Shown here: in pieces, positions 8,785 through 17,408 of the stretch
How the letters are laid out: the number at the start of each line of letters is the position of its first letter
Position numbering within the stretch: position 1 is the stretch's first letter
Assembly (NCBI RefSeq): GCF_001656035.1
Contig: NZ_CP010029.1
Location: 482,410-546,409 of the forward strand
Source of the DNA: Yersinia entomophaga
Lineage (GTDB): Bacteria > Pseudomonadota > Gammaproteobacteria > Enterobacterales > Enterobacteriaceae
DNA: 64,000 nucleotides
Direction of reading: 5' to 3'
Notes under the pieces: model-generated
The model's input: only the letters and a program-made list of their open reading frames with translations
Databases searched by the model: none
What the model was told of the DNA's origin: nothing
Program-made: the position numbers and the translations under genes

Positions 8785-10077
8785 TTATTTGAACAGGCTG
8801 AACAGAATTGCTGAGATGGCAATCAGACCCATAATCACAACGAATACGTTGCTGATATGGCCACTGTATTTGCGCATCGCTGGAACTTTGTGAATCGCAT
8901 ACATTGGCATCAGGAACAGAATCATCGCGATAACCGGGCCACCCAGAGTTTCGATCATGCCCAGAATGCTTGGGTTCAGGGTTGCAACGATCCAGGTTGT
9001 GACCAGCATGAACAGCGCAGTGATGCGGTTCAGTTTGTCGCCGTTAATGGTTTTACCGCGGCTACGCAGAGATTTAACCACCATGCCGTTGAAACCTTCA
9101 CGAGCACCCAGATAGTGGCCCAGGAAAGATTTGGTAATAGCAATAAAGGCAATAACCGGTGCCATGTAGGCAATCATCGGGGTATTAAAGTGGTTAGCCA
9201 GGTAAGACAGAATAGAAATGTTCTGTGCTTTGGCTTCCATCAAATCTGCTGGAGACAGGCTCAGAACGCAGCTGAATACGAAGAACATCACGGTCAAAAC
9301 CATCATGATGTGGCTGTATGCCAGAATGCGAGAACATTTCTTCTCAGCGTCCTGACCGTATTCTTCACGTTTTGCTACCGCAAATGCAGAGATGATAGGG
9401 GAATGGTTAAAGGAGAACACCATGACCGGAATAACCAGCCACAGGGTCATCAGCATACCGTTGCCCACACCGTTACCGTCGATAGACAGGTTTTGGAAGA
9501 TAGCGCTGCTCCAGTTTGGAATCAGGTACAGAGCCAACAGCATCAGTACCGCAACAAACGGGAATACCAGAATACTCATCGCTTTTACGATGAAGTTTTC
9601 ACCAAAACGAACGATGGTCATCAGACCAACGATCAAAATCAGGGACAAAATAGCCCGTGGTGGTGAAGGCAGGTGCATCTGGTGAGTAATAAAGCTATCA
9701 ACAGTGTTGGTAATCGCAACGCTATAAACCAACAAAATTGGGTAGATAGCGAAGAAGTACAGCAGAGTAATCAGTTTACCTGCGCCAACGCCGAAGTGTT
9801 CTTCAACAACTTCAGTGATGTCTTCGCCCGGGTTTTTGCCGGAAAGAACGAAGCGGCAAAGACCGCGGTGCGCGAAAAATGTCATCGGGAAGGCGATGAT
9901 AGCCATCACGATTAACGGCAGTAAACCACCGATACCGGCGTTGATAGGCAGGAAAAGCACGCCCGCGCCAATTGCCGTACCGTACAGACCCAGCATCCAC
10001 ATGGTGTCGCTTTTACGCCAGGTGCTGGTTTTGGTGTTTCCCGTGGATGAAATGGTGCCAGTTTGAGTAGTGTCCAT
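8785..10077 (-). CDS. sdaC: L-serine/proton symporter
   Basis: A 430-residue membrane protein (E. coli SdaC is 429) of the HAAAP/STP transporter family, with about eleven hydrophobic segments. The first membrane segment has the family pattern [19 protein letters not shown]. It brings L-serine into the cell with protons and feeds the deaminase SdaB encoded next. The frame opens at 10098, but ATG at 10077 (MDTTQTG) has GGAGA upstream and gives the normal length. The long antisense frame across this gene has no supporting features and is a shadow. Upstream is a 1.2 kb gene-free A+T-rich region that must hold the promoter. Confidence 0.95.
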   Translation of the reverse strand: MDTTQTGTISSTGNTKTSTWRKSDTMWMLGLYGTAIGAGVLFLPINAGIGGLLPLIVMAIIAFPMTFFAHRGLCRFVLSGKNPGEDITEVVEEHFGVGAGKLITLLYFFAIYPILLVYSVAITNTVDSFITHQMHLPSPPRAILSLILIVGLMTIVRFGENFIVKAMSILVFPFVAVLMLLALYLIPNWSSAIFQNLSIDGNGVGNGMLMTLWLVIPVMVFSFNHSPIISAFAVAKREEYGQDAEKKCSRILAYSHIMMVLTVMFFVFSCVLSLSPADLMEAKAQNISILSYLANHFNTPMIAYMAPVIAFIAITKSFLGHYLGAREGFNGMVVKSLRSRGKTINGDKLNRITALFMLVTTWIVATLNPSILGMIETLGGPVIAMILFLMPMYAIHKVPAMRKYSGHISNVFVVIMGLIAISAILFSLFK

Positions 10078-11260
10078 AAAGATCTCCGATTTGAACACGA
10101 AATTGAAATTAAGATCCGAAAGTTAAATACCTGTTAGTGCGTTATAAGTCGCATAATCAGATGAAAAATTCAGTCACAGTAATGCGTTTTAAATCTTATC
10201 AGGTCGATTTGGTTCTCTTTAAGTAGTGCAAATAACCTGAAGTCGTAAAAATAAAATTTAATCCGCGGCGAGCAGTGATGTCTCTCTATGCTGATATTTT
10301 TATGGTTCTAATTCGTACCCTGGTTTTTGCTGGCGGCAAGATAACGATTCATAGTGAAAAGTACCGTGATCATGCTCTCAAATGCTGAATAAACGCCTTT
10401 AAACCCAGTTGTTATGAATTTCCATCTAATTGTTACAATTATGTTCAGTGTTTTGTACTGCACCTGCTTGATAAATGATAAATGATAAAAAGCAAAACTG
10501 TATTTCAATTTAGATTGAGTCAGCGACTTAACCTTTGCTCTTTATATCTTGAGGCGCAATATATTTTAACCAGCGCGTCGAATCTAGCGGAAATCGAAAT
10601 TTTCAGTATTTTATTGACGAAAGTCATAATGTCAAAACAACAGAAATTACATAACTTATTGATTTTAAATTTAAATTAGTGTTTATTTCCGTTGGGGGAT
10701 AATGTGTTGATATTAATCAGTATCACGCAGCGCTGTTTGTTATATAAACAGTTAAATATCTGAGTAAAAGGAAAGAGTTAAATTCTATTTGTTTGACAAG
10801 TTTGCTTTAAATACTGACTTAAGGTTTATTTGTCATATGAAAGTGAGGCAAGTTACTTTTGTCTGACAATATAAAAGGCGAGTTTTAGTGCTTAAAGGTG
10901 TCTGGCAGTAATAAATGTTAAAATAATTTACTTTTCAAACCGACTGTTCGAACATTTAATAAACAACCATTAAAAGTGAAGTGCGTTTTTTATAGGCAGG
11001 AAGTCATTAACCATAATATAAAAAAGGTTATTTAATTATGCCGTCAATCGGGTGAAAATTTAATCCCTAACTGAAAAGTAAAGTACGTGATGATATTTAT
11101 AATTTGCTATTTTGGCAGAATGAGGAACGGATAAAGTCAGTTAATCAAACTCAGTTCTACCGTCGGATAGAAAAGGGGGAATTCATTCGCTAAACGGTAC
11201 TTTCGGCTCAAAGATCGCCAAACATCGAACATGAGAGCCGCGTTTGCTAACTATTGTCGT
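10078..11260. other. 1.2 kb A+T-rich region with no recognisable gene
   Basis: Between sdaC and the end of deoR no frame shows a plausible ribosome site plus coding character; the two short frames here are rich in rare and A+T codons and look accidental. The sequence is strikingly A+T-rich: bases 10921-10980 have 15 G or C in 60. It includes short dyads such as CTGTTT / AAACAG at 10733-10751 and a triplet repeat of GATAAAT at about 10468. It must contain the sdaC promoter near 10078-10250. The rest may be a decayed insert or an H-NS-bound spacer; I see nothing decisive. Confidence 0.6.
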
Positions 11261-12025
11261 TTAACTGTGGATTTCTATGCTGGTTTCGTTAAAGAACGAA
11301 CGGAAGGAGCCATCAGGCTGGCGGTCGGTGACCAGAGTATCAAATAGCGTCAGTGGCCCAATACTGGCAGGTTTGATTTGGCCGAATTTACTGTGATCGG
11401 CTACCAGAATCTTGCGCTGAGATTTGTTCAGTGCGCGCTGTTTCCACGGAATTTCGTCGAAGTTAAAACAGGTTGCGCCGAATTCAATGCTCACTCCGGC
11501 GGCAGAGATAAAGGCTTTGTTCGGGCAAACGTTATCCAGCTCGTTATGCTGGCCGATGGGTGAGAAAATATAGTTGTTTGGCTTGAATTCGCCGCCGCAC
11601 AAGATCACTTTGCAGTTCGGTTTATCTTGAAGCGAAAGAAAGGTATTCAGCGAATAACAGAGGGCAGTGAAGGTCAACTCTTCGGGAATTTCGTCGATAA
11701 TTAGTGGGATAGTGGTGCCGCAATCAAAGAAAATTGTGTCGTTTTCTTCAATGAGCTGCGCGGCCAGTTGCCCAATTTTGCGCTTTTCCTCTACCTGTTT
11801 TGCCTGCTGATCGGAAACAAAATAGTTGTTAGCGCTGTTCGACTTGGGATCCATCACCACATAACCGCCCAGTAGAATCACGGCAGAAGGTTCCGCACTA
11901 AGATCCCGACGGATTGTCATTTCTGAAACTCGGAGCAAACTGGCCGCGTCTTTCAAATGAATTTTGTCGGAACGTTTTAAAGCGTGAGTCAGTTTATTAA
12001 TACGTTCGGCACGGCGAGTTTCCAT
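11261..12025 (-). CDS. deoR: Deoxyribonucleoside repressor DeoR
   Basis: A 254-residue DeoR-family repressor (E. coli DeoR is 252). The N-terminal winged helix includes LKDAASLLRVSEMTIRRDL. The C-terminal sugar-phosphate sensing domain resembles ribose-5-phosphate isomerase, with the FFDCGTTIP motif and SAAGVS. It represses deoxynucleoside catabolism and is released by deoxyribose-5-phosphate. The gene lies 48 bases behind deoC in the same direction, with a hairpin in the gap, so it is probably co-transcribed and autoregulated. In E. coli deoR sits beside dacC without deoC. Here the aldolase gene has been placed in front of it. Confidence 0.93.
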   Translation of the reverse strand: METRRAERINKLTHALKRSDKIHLKDAASLLRVSEMTIRRDLSAEPSAVILLGGYVVMDPKSNSANNYFVSDQQAKQVEEKRKIGQLAAQLIEENDTIFFDCGTTIPLIIDEIPEELTFTALCYSLNTFLSLQDKPNCKVILCGGEFKPNNYIFSPIGQHNELDNVCPNKAFISAAGVSIEFGATCFNFDEIPWKQRALNKSQRKILVADHSKFGQIKPASIGPLTLFDTLVTDRQPDGSFRSFFNETSIEIHS

Positions 12026-12045
12026 TAACGCTTCCCAACAAAGTA

Positions 12046-12065
12046 AACCCGGCCTAAGCCGGGTT
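12046..12065 (-). terminator. Hairpin in the deoC-deoR gap
   Basis: AACCCGGC / GCCGGGTT with a 4-nt loop starts 8 bases after the deoC stop. In the transcribed direction it is followed by a short T-rich stretch. It could be a partial terminator that keeps deoR expression below deoC. Confidence 0.65.
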
Positions 12066-12073
12066 AAAGATAA

Positions 12074-12745
12074 TTAGTAGCTGGACGCAGCCGCTTGCTG
12101 GCCAGATACGATGGCTACACCTGAACTTGTACCAATTCGCGTTGCGCCGGCCAGAATCATTTTCTCGGCAGTTGCGCGGTCACGCACGGCACCTGAAGCT
12201 TTAACACCCATATCCGAGCCTACCGCAGCACGCATCAATTTCACATGTTCTTCACGGGCGCCGCCGGTGCTGAAACCTGTAGATGTTTTCACAAAAGCAA
12301 CGTCAAGTTCACGGCACATTTCGCAAACTTCAACGATTTGCTCATTGCTGAGCAGGCAGGTTTCCAATATTACCTTCAACGGAATAGCGGCGCAAATATC
12401 GCGTACGGCTTTAATATCTGCTTTAACTTCAGCGACTTTACCGCTTTTTAACCAACCTACATTAATCACCATATCAATTTCTTGTGCGCCTGCTTCGATA
12501 GCCGCCTTGGCTTCAAATACTTTGCTGGAAGTCAGACCTGCGCCCAGAGGGAAGCCAATCACCGAGCAAACTTTCACATCGCTGCCCGCAAGCTGGCTGG
12601 CTGCCACAGGAACATAGCCGGAGTTTACGCAAACGGCGTAGAAATGGTGTTGTTTGGCTTCTTCACACAGTTTGACGATCTGCGCTTCGGTGGCGTCCAT
12701 GGCTAATAGGGTGTGATCGATATAATTAGCATAGTTGATAGTCAT
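12074..12745 (-). CDS. deoC: Deoxyribose-phosphate aldolase, short form
   Basis: A 223-residue class I aldolase that splits 2-deoxy-D-ribose 5-phosphate into glyceraldehyde 3-phosphate and acetaldehyde. The Schiff-base lysine is K153 in FVKTSTGF, the second active-site lysine is K182 in VKASGAVRD, and the proton-relay aspartate is D91 in EIDMVINVG. It is about 35 residues shorter than the 259-residue E. coli DeoC and belongs to the short form widespread in Firmicutes and some other enterobacteria. The ATG follows AAGGA. Upstream are a good promoter and a 16-bp palindrome typical of DeoR. The rest of a deo operon (deoA, deoB, deoD) is not in this window. Confidence 0.95.
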   Translation of the reverse strand: MTINYANYIDHTLLAMDATEAQIVKLCEEAKQHHFYAVCVNSGYVPVAASQLAGSDVKVCSVIGFPLGAGLTSSKVFEAKAAIEAGAQEIDMVINVGWLKSGKVAEVKADIKAVRDICAAIPLKVILETCLLSNEQIVEVCEMCRELDVAFVKTSTGFSTGGAREEHVKLMRAAVGSDMGVKASGAVRDRATAEKMILAGATRIGTSSGVAIVSGQQAAASSY

Positions 12746-12787
12746 AAAAAATGTCCTTGGTTTGTGTAGGTAATATCATTTGTTGTG

Positions 12788-12816
12788 ATAATAGTAACAT
12801 TTAACGCAAATGACAA
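12788..12816 (-). promoter_or_regulatory. Predicted sigma-70 promoter of deoC
   Basis: On the minus strand, TTGTCA (12811-12816) and TATTAT (12788-12793) are separated by exactly 17 bases. This puts the start of transcription near 12781, about 35 bases ahead of the deoC ATG. A CRP-like dyad (TGTGA-N6-CAACA on the minus strand) at 12823-12838 lies just upstream. Confidence 0.6.
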
Positions 12817-12854
12817 CCTTTATGTTGTTAATATCACATGTAAAAGCCATATTT

Positions 12855-12870
12855 TGTTATTTAAATAACA
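12855..12870. promoter_or_regulatory. Candidate DeoR operator
   Basis: TGTTATTTAAATAACA is a perfect 16-bp palindrome. It has the same length and the same TGTTA/TAACA ends as the E. coli DeoR operator TGTTAGAATTCTAACA. It lies about 80 bases upstream of the predicted deoC start point, in front of an operon that includes deoR itself. Confidence 0.65.
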
Positions 12871-13012
12871 TTTAGTGATGGTGTTAGTTCTTGCTATGAA
12901 AGAGATAGGAGATATAACCGGCTGATTTATGATGAGTTATCTTGAGAGACAGAGATTCTTGCGAGCAAACCGGCAGAGGTTCTGCCGGTAAAATGCGAAC
13001 AGTTGGCAGAAA

Positions 13013-13618
13013 TTAATCTTTTACCCAACCTTTACTGATAGGAAAAGAGAAGCAGCGTTGATAAAGATTCGCCAATCCTTTCGCGATGTTATCGCCAAAC
13101 AGATTCCACAGTAACTGTGAAAATAAGCAGCCGACGATTGCCACCAAGAAGCCACCGACCATATCTAACGGCCAGTGTACACCAAGGTAGATCCGCGACC
13201 AGGCTATGGCCAACCCGACGATCAGCAAGGCAATGCCGGACCAAATCCGATGCCAGCATAAAAAGGCCAGCGCAAAGGTAAAGATGGCGGTGCCATGGTC
13301 GCTGGGGAAGGAGCTGTCCGGTGCGTGGGGTAAAAAGTTATAGCCGAAACCATCGACAAAGGGGCGATTATGCGGGAATAACATACCGATACAGACCGAT
13401 GAAAGCATTGCAAAAATCAGCGCAATGGCGGTTTTACTGATGGTCTGACGCTGTAGCGACATTTGTTCTCGCGGGCCCCACAGCCATAGGCCGATCATCA
13501 GTAATGGAATGATGCTGATCAGATCTCTGGCAATAAAAATGGCGAACTTCACCAACCACTCGGGTGAATTGGGCGTGGCGTTAATCAGAGAAAACAAAAA
13601 ATGATTTAATTGTTCCAT
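13013..13618 (-). CDS. ybjG: Undecaprenyl-diphosphate phosphatase of the PAP2 family
   Basis: A 201-residue inner-membrane phosphatase, close to E. coli YbjG along its whole length. The three PAP2 signature blocks are visible: LFPHNRPF, FPSDHGTAIF and WSRIYLGVHWPLDM. Four to six membrane segments surround them, with the active site facing the periplasm. The enzyme dephosphorylates undecaprenyl diphosphate to recycle the peptidoglycan lipid carrier. It follows another PAP2 gene by only 11 bases in the same direction, so the two probably share a transcript. The ATG at 13618 lies in the spacer right after the upstream stop. Confidence 0.92.
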   Translation of the reverse strand: MEQLNHFLFSLINATPNSPEWLVKFAIFIARDLISIIPLLMIGLWLWGPREQMSLQRQTISKTAIALIFAMLSSVCIGMLFPHNRPFVDGFGYNFLPHAPDSSFPSDHGTAIFTFALAFLCWHRIWSGIALLIVGLAIAWSRIYLGVHWPLDMVGGFLVAIVGCLFSQLLWNLFGDNIAKGLANLYQRCFSFPISKGWVKD

Positions 13619-13629
13619 TACTCAGTACC

Positions 13630-14370
13630 TTAATGACGGTGGTCATAACCACTAATCAACCAAAAAAGAGCCAATTGGCTAAGCCAGACCCACCACCCAG
13701 CCCACAGGTTATGAGTCAGAAAATGTGCCCCGCGCATGACCTGACCGAATCCCATTATCATTCCCAAACATACGCCGACTATCCAGCAAAGCGTAGCAAG
13801 GCGAGGGCGTTCAGGATAAAACAGGAAGAATACGGCCATCAGCGCAAAACCGCTGGAGGCATGTCCTCCGGGGAAACAGTGACCGGGGCCTGCGCCAGCC
13901 GGAGCTGTATCCATTAATATGTAGCTGGCGGCTTTTCCACCGTATTCCACCAGATCCCAAGGACAGGAATGAGCGCTGGTAGATTTCAATATCCCAATAA
14001 CCAAAGGGCCAACGCCGATCAGCATCGTGGTCACCACCAGTCGAAAATTTCGGCGATAGACTCCCCAAAATAGCGAGCAGACGGCCGCGCTGATAATCGT
14101 GATTTTTAACAGCCGGTGATTGAACAAATCTAACCAGTAGTTATGTTCCCAAGGGAAACTCTGGGTTTTTGGATCAAACCAATAGCCACTTATCAGCAAG
14201 TCGAGTTGTTCATTACGAGATAACCACAGAAACACCAATCCGCTGATTGTTAACCCAAAAACCTGCCAAAGGTAAAAGGATAACGGCAATGAGTAAAGGG
14301 GGTTTGTCCTAATTATCACTCCCGTTGAGCCTTGATTTAATGATGATGGAGTGTTTTCACTGTTCTTCAC
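13630..14370 (-). CDS. PAP2-superfamily membrane phosphatase, substrate unknown
   Basis: A 246-residue protein with about six membrane segments and a variant PAP2 signature. The blocks are K-STSAHSCPWDLVEYG, HCFPGGHASSGFA, and GQVMRGAHFLTHNLWAG. The cysteine-rich first two blocks and the absence of a canonical SR-x5-H-x3-D place it in the less studied PAP2-like group often found with phosphoethanolamine transferases, rather than with YbjG or LpxT. It could act on a lipid phosphate, lipid A or phosphatidylglycerol phosphate; nothing in the sequence decides. The start is a GTG with only a weak upstream GGAT. It is the first gene of a two-gene operon with ybjG. Confidence 0.8.
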   Translation of the reverse strand: MKNSENTPSSLNQGSTGVIIRTNPLYSLPLSFYLWQVFGLTISGLVFLWLSRNEQLDLLISGYWFDPKTQSFPWEHNYWLDLFNHRLLKITIISAAVCSLFWGVYRRNFRLVVTTMLIGVGPLVIGILKSTSAHSCPWDLVEYGGKAASYILMDTAPAGAGPGHCFPGGHASSGFALMAVFFLFYPERPRLATLCWIVGVCLGMIMGFGQVMRGAHFLTHNLWAGWWVWLSQLALFWLISGYDHRH

Positions 14371-14609
14371 GGTTAATCCAGCAGGATATTCATAATAGTC
14401 CCACTGTAATAATTCTATATTAAGAAAGCCTTAGGGCGCTTCTGACGCAGATAGGAGCCGTTTTAGAAAAGGGAATCAGCGTGTTAGTAACGCTAAGGAT
14501 TAGGGCGAGAGAAATGAGCGTGCAGCCAAGGGAAAAGGGCTGATTACTTTGAAAACCGGGCAAATTAACAGGATAATAAACGCTGAAAAACGACTAAGAA
14601 GAAGATGTG

Positions 14610-15023
14610 ATGAGTCGATTAAACAAAACTTTCGTTCCTTTGTACGCTATCGGTATTGCCTTATTGAGCGCCAGTGCTGCTGCGGAGCGAGTTAGCATAA
14701 CGAAACCTTTCGTGTGCCCTGATATTTCACCCTTGCCACAGCATGTAACAAGTGAAGGTAATCTGGTGATCGATGGGCAAACCTATTATCTTTGGAATCC
14801 TAACGCAGCTGCGGCTTCAGCGCCTTTGACCAATACCATCTGGTCATCTGCTGACGGCAAGACCGAAGTTGATATTATGCAGTATCGAGACGGACGTTTT
14901 CAGCAGGCATTTATTTCGTTCTCTACCAACATTCGGAAACTGCCGTTTGGTGAAGATCCAGAGAGATATATCAACGGAGAGAGAGATTCCTACATGGACG
15001 GTGGACAGGGTTGCCATAACTGA
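14610..15023 (+). CDS. Secreted protein of unknown function
   Basis: A 137-residue protein I do not recognise. It begins with a clear signal peptide (MSRLNKTFVPLYAIGIALL) ending near SASAAA-E. The mature part of roughly 110 residues has two cysteines, one near its start (PFVCPD) and one near its end (GGQGCHN), which could form a disulfide. It contains a WNPN motif and a polar C-terminal segment, and has no membrane segment or lipobox. ATG at 14610 is preferred over the GTG three bases earlier; AAGAAGAAG precedes it. It stands alone, followed by a strong terminator, and is divergent from the PAP2 pair. A small soluble periplasmic protein is the best description. Confidence 0.75.
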   Translation: MSRLNKTFVPLYAIGIALLSASAAAERVSITKPFVCPDISPLPQHVTSEGNLVIDGQTYYLWNPNAAAASAPLTNTIWSSADGKTEVDIMQYRDGRFQQAFISFSTNIRKLPFGEDPERYINGERDSYMDGGQGCHN

Positions 15024-15047
15024 TCGTCAGTCATTCAGCCGAATCGC

Positions 15048-15070
15048 AGCCGCCGCACGGCGGTTTTTTT
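15048..15070 (+). terminator. Terminator of the secreted-protein gene
   Basis: CCGCC / GGCGG stem with a GCAC loop, extended by weaker pairs, followed by seven T residues at 15064-15070. Confidence 0.85.
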
Positions 15071-15174
15071 GTGCCTGAGCAGAGGTGTTTAGCTACGCTG
15101 CCGCCAATTTGCCGCCATTAAGCTGAATCAGTATTTAATCTTGTTGTTTATAGGGTTACTTTATTTCAGGCAAG

Positions 15175-15255
15175 AAAAAACCCGATTAGTCTTGAACCTA
15201 AGAAGGCGGGACTATCGGGCTCCTCAATATGGGGACATCAAAGAAAAGCAGTGGC
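15175..15255 (-). ncRNA. rybB: Small regulatory RNA RybB
   Basis: The minus strand from 15255 begins GCCACTGCTTTTCTTTGATG and continues TCCCC, the conserved 5' seed of RybB. It ends in a hairpin (CCCGATAGTC / GACTAATCGGG) and six T residues at 15180-15175, giving about 81 nt (E. coli RybB is 79). RybB is an Hfq-dependent sRNA made under envelope stress that silences outer-membrane protein mRNAs through its 5' end (established). Its position next to ybjL is the same as in E. coli. The central part differs from E. coli, but the seed and terminator are kept. A matching sigma-E promoter lies directly upstream. Confidence 0.93.
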
Positions 15256-15260
15256 ACTAA

Positions 15261-15289
15261 TTCAGACTACGGCTAAACCATTAAGTTCT
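15261..15289 (-). promoter_or_regulatory. Sigma-E promoter of rybB
   Basis: On the minus strand, AGAACTT (-35, 15283-15289; consensus GGAACTT) and TCTGAA (-10, 15261-15266) are 16 bases apart. The -10 ends 5 bases before the first base of RybB. This matches the known control of rybB by the envelope stress sigma factor. Confidence 0.85.
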
Positions 15290-15344
15290 TGCCGAATGCG
15301 AAAAATATAAAATTTATTGTACCTTCACCGAAAATAGATCGGCG

Positions 15345-17033
15345 CTATCCCCAAATTCCCGGCCAGATAATCACAATCAGCGAACCGGCCAGGGTCAGTA
15401 ATACGTTAGCAATGGCGTAAGTGCCCGCGTAACCCAACGCTGGAATGTTACTGCGGGCCGTGTCGCTGATAATGTCCATCGCAGGGGCGCAGGTTCTGGC
15501 ACCCATAATTGCTCCGAATAATAGTGCGCGGTTCATTCGTAAAATATAGGCACCGAACAGGAAGCAGATAATGACTGGCACCAGACTGACTATCAGGCCG
15601 GATATCAGCATTTGCCCACCCACGGCACCCAGACTGCTATTAATACCGCCACCGGCGCTCAGACCAACGCCAGCCATAAACACCATCAGCCCAAACTCTT
15701 TCACCATATTGAGCGCACCCTGCGGGATATAGCCGAAAGTCGGGTGGTTGGCTCGCAGGAAGCCCAGCATGATGCCGGCCATCAGCAAGCCTGCTGCGTT
15801 ACCGATACCGAAACTGAAATTACTGAATTGGAAGGTAATCAGACCAATCATCAGGCCAATAATAAAGAAGGCACAGAAAGCCAGCAGATCGGTGACCTGA
15901 CTATGAATGGAAATAAAACCGATTTTTTCCGCAACGCTTTTGACCCGACGGGCATCGCCGCTGACCTGCAAGACATCGCCTTTATTCAATACGATGCTGT
16001 CATCTATAGGCATTTCAATCTGGCTGCGAATAACACGGTTAAGGAAACAGCCGTGATCGGTCAGTTTCAAATGACTCAGGCGTTTACCTACCGCATTACT
16101 GTTTTTGACCACGATTTCTTCGGTAACAATACGCATATCCAGAAGGTCGCGGTCGAAAACTTCTTTACCGTTACGGAAACTGGGATCGAGGCGCGAATGA
16201 GCATCCGGGTAGCCAACTAGCGATATTTCATCGCCAACCTGTAACACCGCATCGCCGTCCGGATTAGCCAGAATGCCGTTGCGGCGAATACGTTCGATGT
16301 AACAGCCGGTCTGACGATAGATTCCCAGCTCGCGTAAATTTTTGCCGTCGGCCCAGGCTACCAGTTCCGGGCCGACGCGGTAAGCGCGGATCACGGGCAA
16401 ATACACTTTACGCTGGCTATCGGTATCCAGACCGCGCTCACGGGCAATTTGCTGGGCGCTGGTCGGCAAATCCTGGTGTTGCAGTTTTGGCAGATAACGC
16501 GCGCCAAAAATCAGGCTAACCAAACCGATCAGGTAAGTTAGGGCATAGCCGAGGCTCAGGTTATCCTGTGCGTGTTGCAACGTCGGGTTATTGGCAATGG
16601 TATGGCGTAGGGTGTCTCCGGCACCGACCAGCACTGGCGTCGAGGTCATAGATCCGGCGAGCATACCGGCGGTGAGGCCAATGTCCCAACCGAACAGTTT
16701 ACCCAACCCAAGCGCCAGAACCATGGCGCTTCCGACCATTACCAGCGCCAGCATCAGGTAGTTTTTGCCATCACGGAAGAATATAGAGAAGAAATTTGGG
16801 CCCGCTTCGACGCCGACACAAAAAATAAATAGCATAAACCCGAGGTTCAGGGCTTCGGTATTGATAGCGAAATGCTGTTGTCCCAATAGTAGAGAAACAA
16901 CCAATACGCCGATAGAGTTACCTAACTGGACCGAGCCCAGCCGTAATTTACCGAGGCACAACCCCAGCGCGAGAACTACGAATAACAGCAGAATGTAGTT
17001 GCCGTTTAACAGATTTGCGACGTTTATATTCAC
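15345..17033 (-). CDS. ybjL: Putative transporter YbjL (aspartate:alanine exchanger family)
   Basis: A 562-residue inner-membrane protein, nearly co-linear with E. coli YbjL (561). Two hydrophobic halves of five or six segments each flank two TrkA-C (RCK_C) cytoplasmic domains around residues 200-375 ([15 protein letters not shown] and [15 protein letters not shown]). The frame runs upstream to 17144, but the family begins at [16 protein letters not shown], directly after a GTG at 17033. No ribosome site is visible before this GTG. RCK domains suggest ligand-gated transport of a small solute; the substrate of YbjL is not firmly established. It is a single-gene unit; rybB follows 90 bases downstream on the same strand. 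Confidence 0.92.
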   Translation of the reverse strand: MNINVANLLNGNYILLLFVVLALGLCLGKLRLGSVQLGNSIGVLVVSLLLGQQHFAINTEALNLGFMLFIFCVGVEAGPNFFSIFFRDGKNYLMLALVMVGSAMVLALGLGKLFGWDIGLTAGMLAGSMTSTPVLVGAGDTLRHTIANNPTLQHAQDNLSLGYALTYLIGLVSLIFGARYLPKLQHQDLPTSAQQIARERGLDTDSQRKVYLPVIRAYRVGPELVAWADGKNLRELGIYRQTGCYIERIRRNGILANPDGDAVLQVGDEISLVGYPDAHSRLDPSFRNGKEVFDRDLLDMRIVTEEIVVKNSNAVGKRLSHLKLTDHGCFLNRVIRSQIEMPIDDSIVLNKGDVLQVSGDARRVKSVAEKIGFISIHSQVTDLLAFCAFFIIGLMIGLITFQFSNFSFGIGNAAGLLMAGIMLGFLRANHPTFGYIPQGALNMVKEFGLMVFMAGVGLSAGGGINSSLGAVGGQMLISGLIVSLVPVIICFLFGAYILRMNRALLFGAIMGARTCAPAMDIISDTARSNIPALGYAGTYAIANVLLTLAGSLIVIIWPGIWG

Positions 17034-17340
17034 GGAGGATAACTTATTGTTTAACCTGAAGTAGATAACGCTAAAAAGGGTTATGTGACCCGGTAATATC
17101 TGCATTCGTTGCCAGATAAATGCCTTCAGCAAAATCTGATGCATGTAACGGCAATGGCGGTGGTTATTCTAGTCTGTCCGAGGGATTACAGCCAGTAGTA
17201 AGCGGGGAAATCGGTGTTAGCGGATAAATATGCTTTTAACGGGGAAATTAATAGCGGGATCGGCCAAAAAATCAGGCCTTATCTGTGGGATTTTCGTGAT
17301 TTTATTTTGAAGTTTCATGAGAGCGTTCAAGCCAAAATAC

Positions 17341-17366
17341 AGAGAGGGTGCCGAAGCTCCCTCTCT
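17341..17366 (-). terminator. Second hairpin downstream of grxA
   Basis: AGAGAGGG / CCCTCTCT, an 8-bp perfect stem with a 10-nt loop. On the minus strand it is followed by GTATTTTGG, a moderate T-run, so it probably ends grxA transcripts. Confidence 0.7.
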
Positions 17367-17373
17367 TTATCGC

Positions 17374-17401
17374 ACCTAAGCCATCAATTAATGGCTTAGG
17401 T
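17374..17401. repeat. Perfect 11-bp hairpin directly after grxA
   Basis: ACCTAAGCCAT / ATGGCTTAGGT with a 6-nt loop begins 7 bases after the grxA stop. No T-run follows on either strand. It probably protects the 3' end of the grxA mRNA or works together with the neighbouring hairpin. Confidence 0.65.
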
Positions 17402-17408
17402 ATCGCTA

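Larger units (their letters stand above)
17034..17408. other. Gap between ybjL and grxA
   Basis: No coding region is supported in these 375 bases. The grxA end of the gap carries two hairpins (17341-17366 and 17374-17401). The rest should hold the ybjL promoter. E. coli has the small gene ybjM in this gap; I find no equivalent here. Confidence 0.6.

Noticed and set aside
8857..9666. A 269-codon open frame antisense to sdaC
   Set aside because: Its composition is rich in Gln, Asn and His, as expected from the complement of a hydrophobic membrane protein. No ribosome site, and the sense frame is a clear serine transporter.
10308..10679. Two open frames of about 65 codons in the sdaC-deoR gap
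   Set aside because: Both are A+T-codon-driven, lack ribosome sites and overlap each other on opposite strands.
12784..12799. CRP-like TGTGA-N6-TAACA near deoC
   Set aside because: It overlaps the predicted -10 of deoC, so it is more likely a chance match; the dyad at 12823-12838 is the better candidate.
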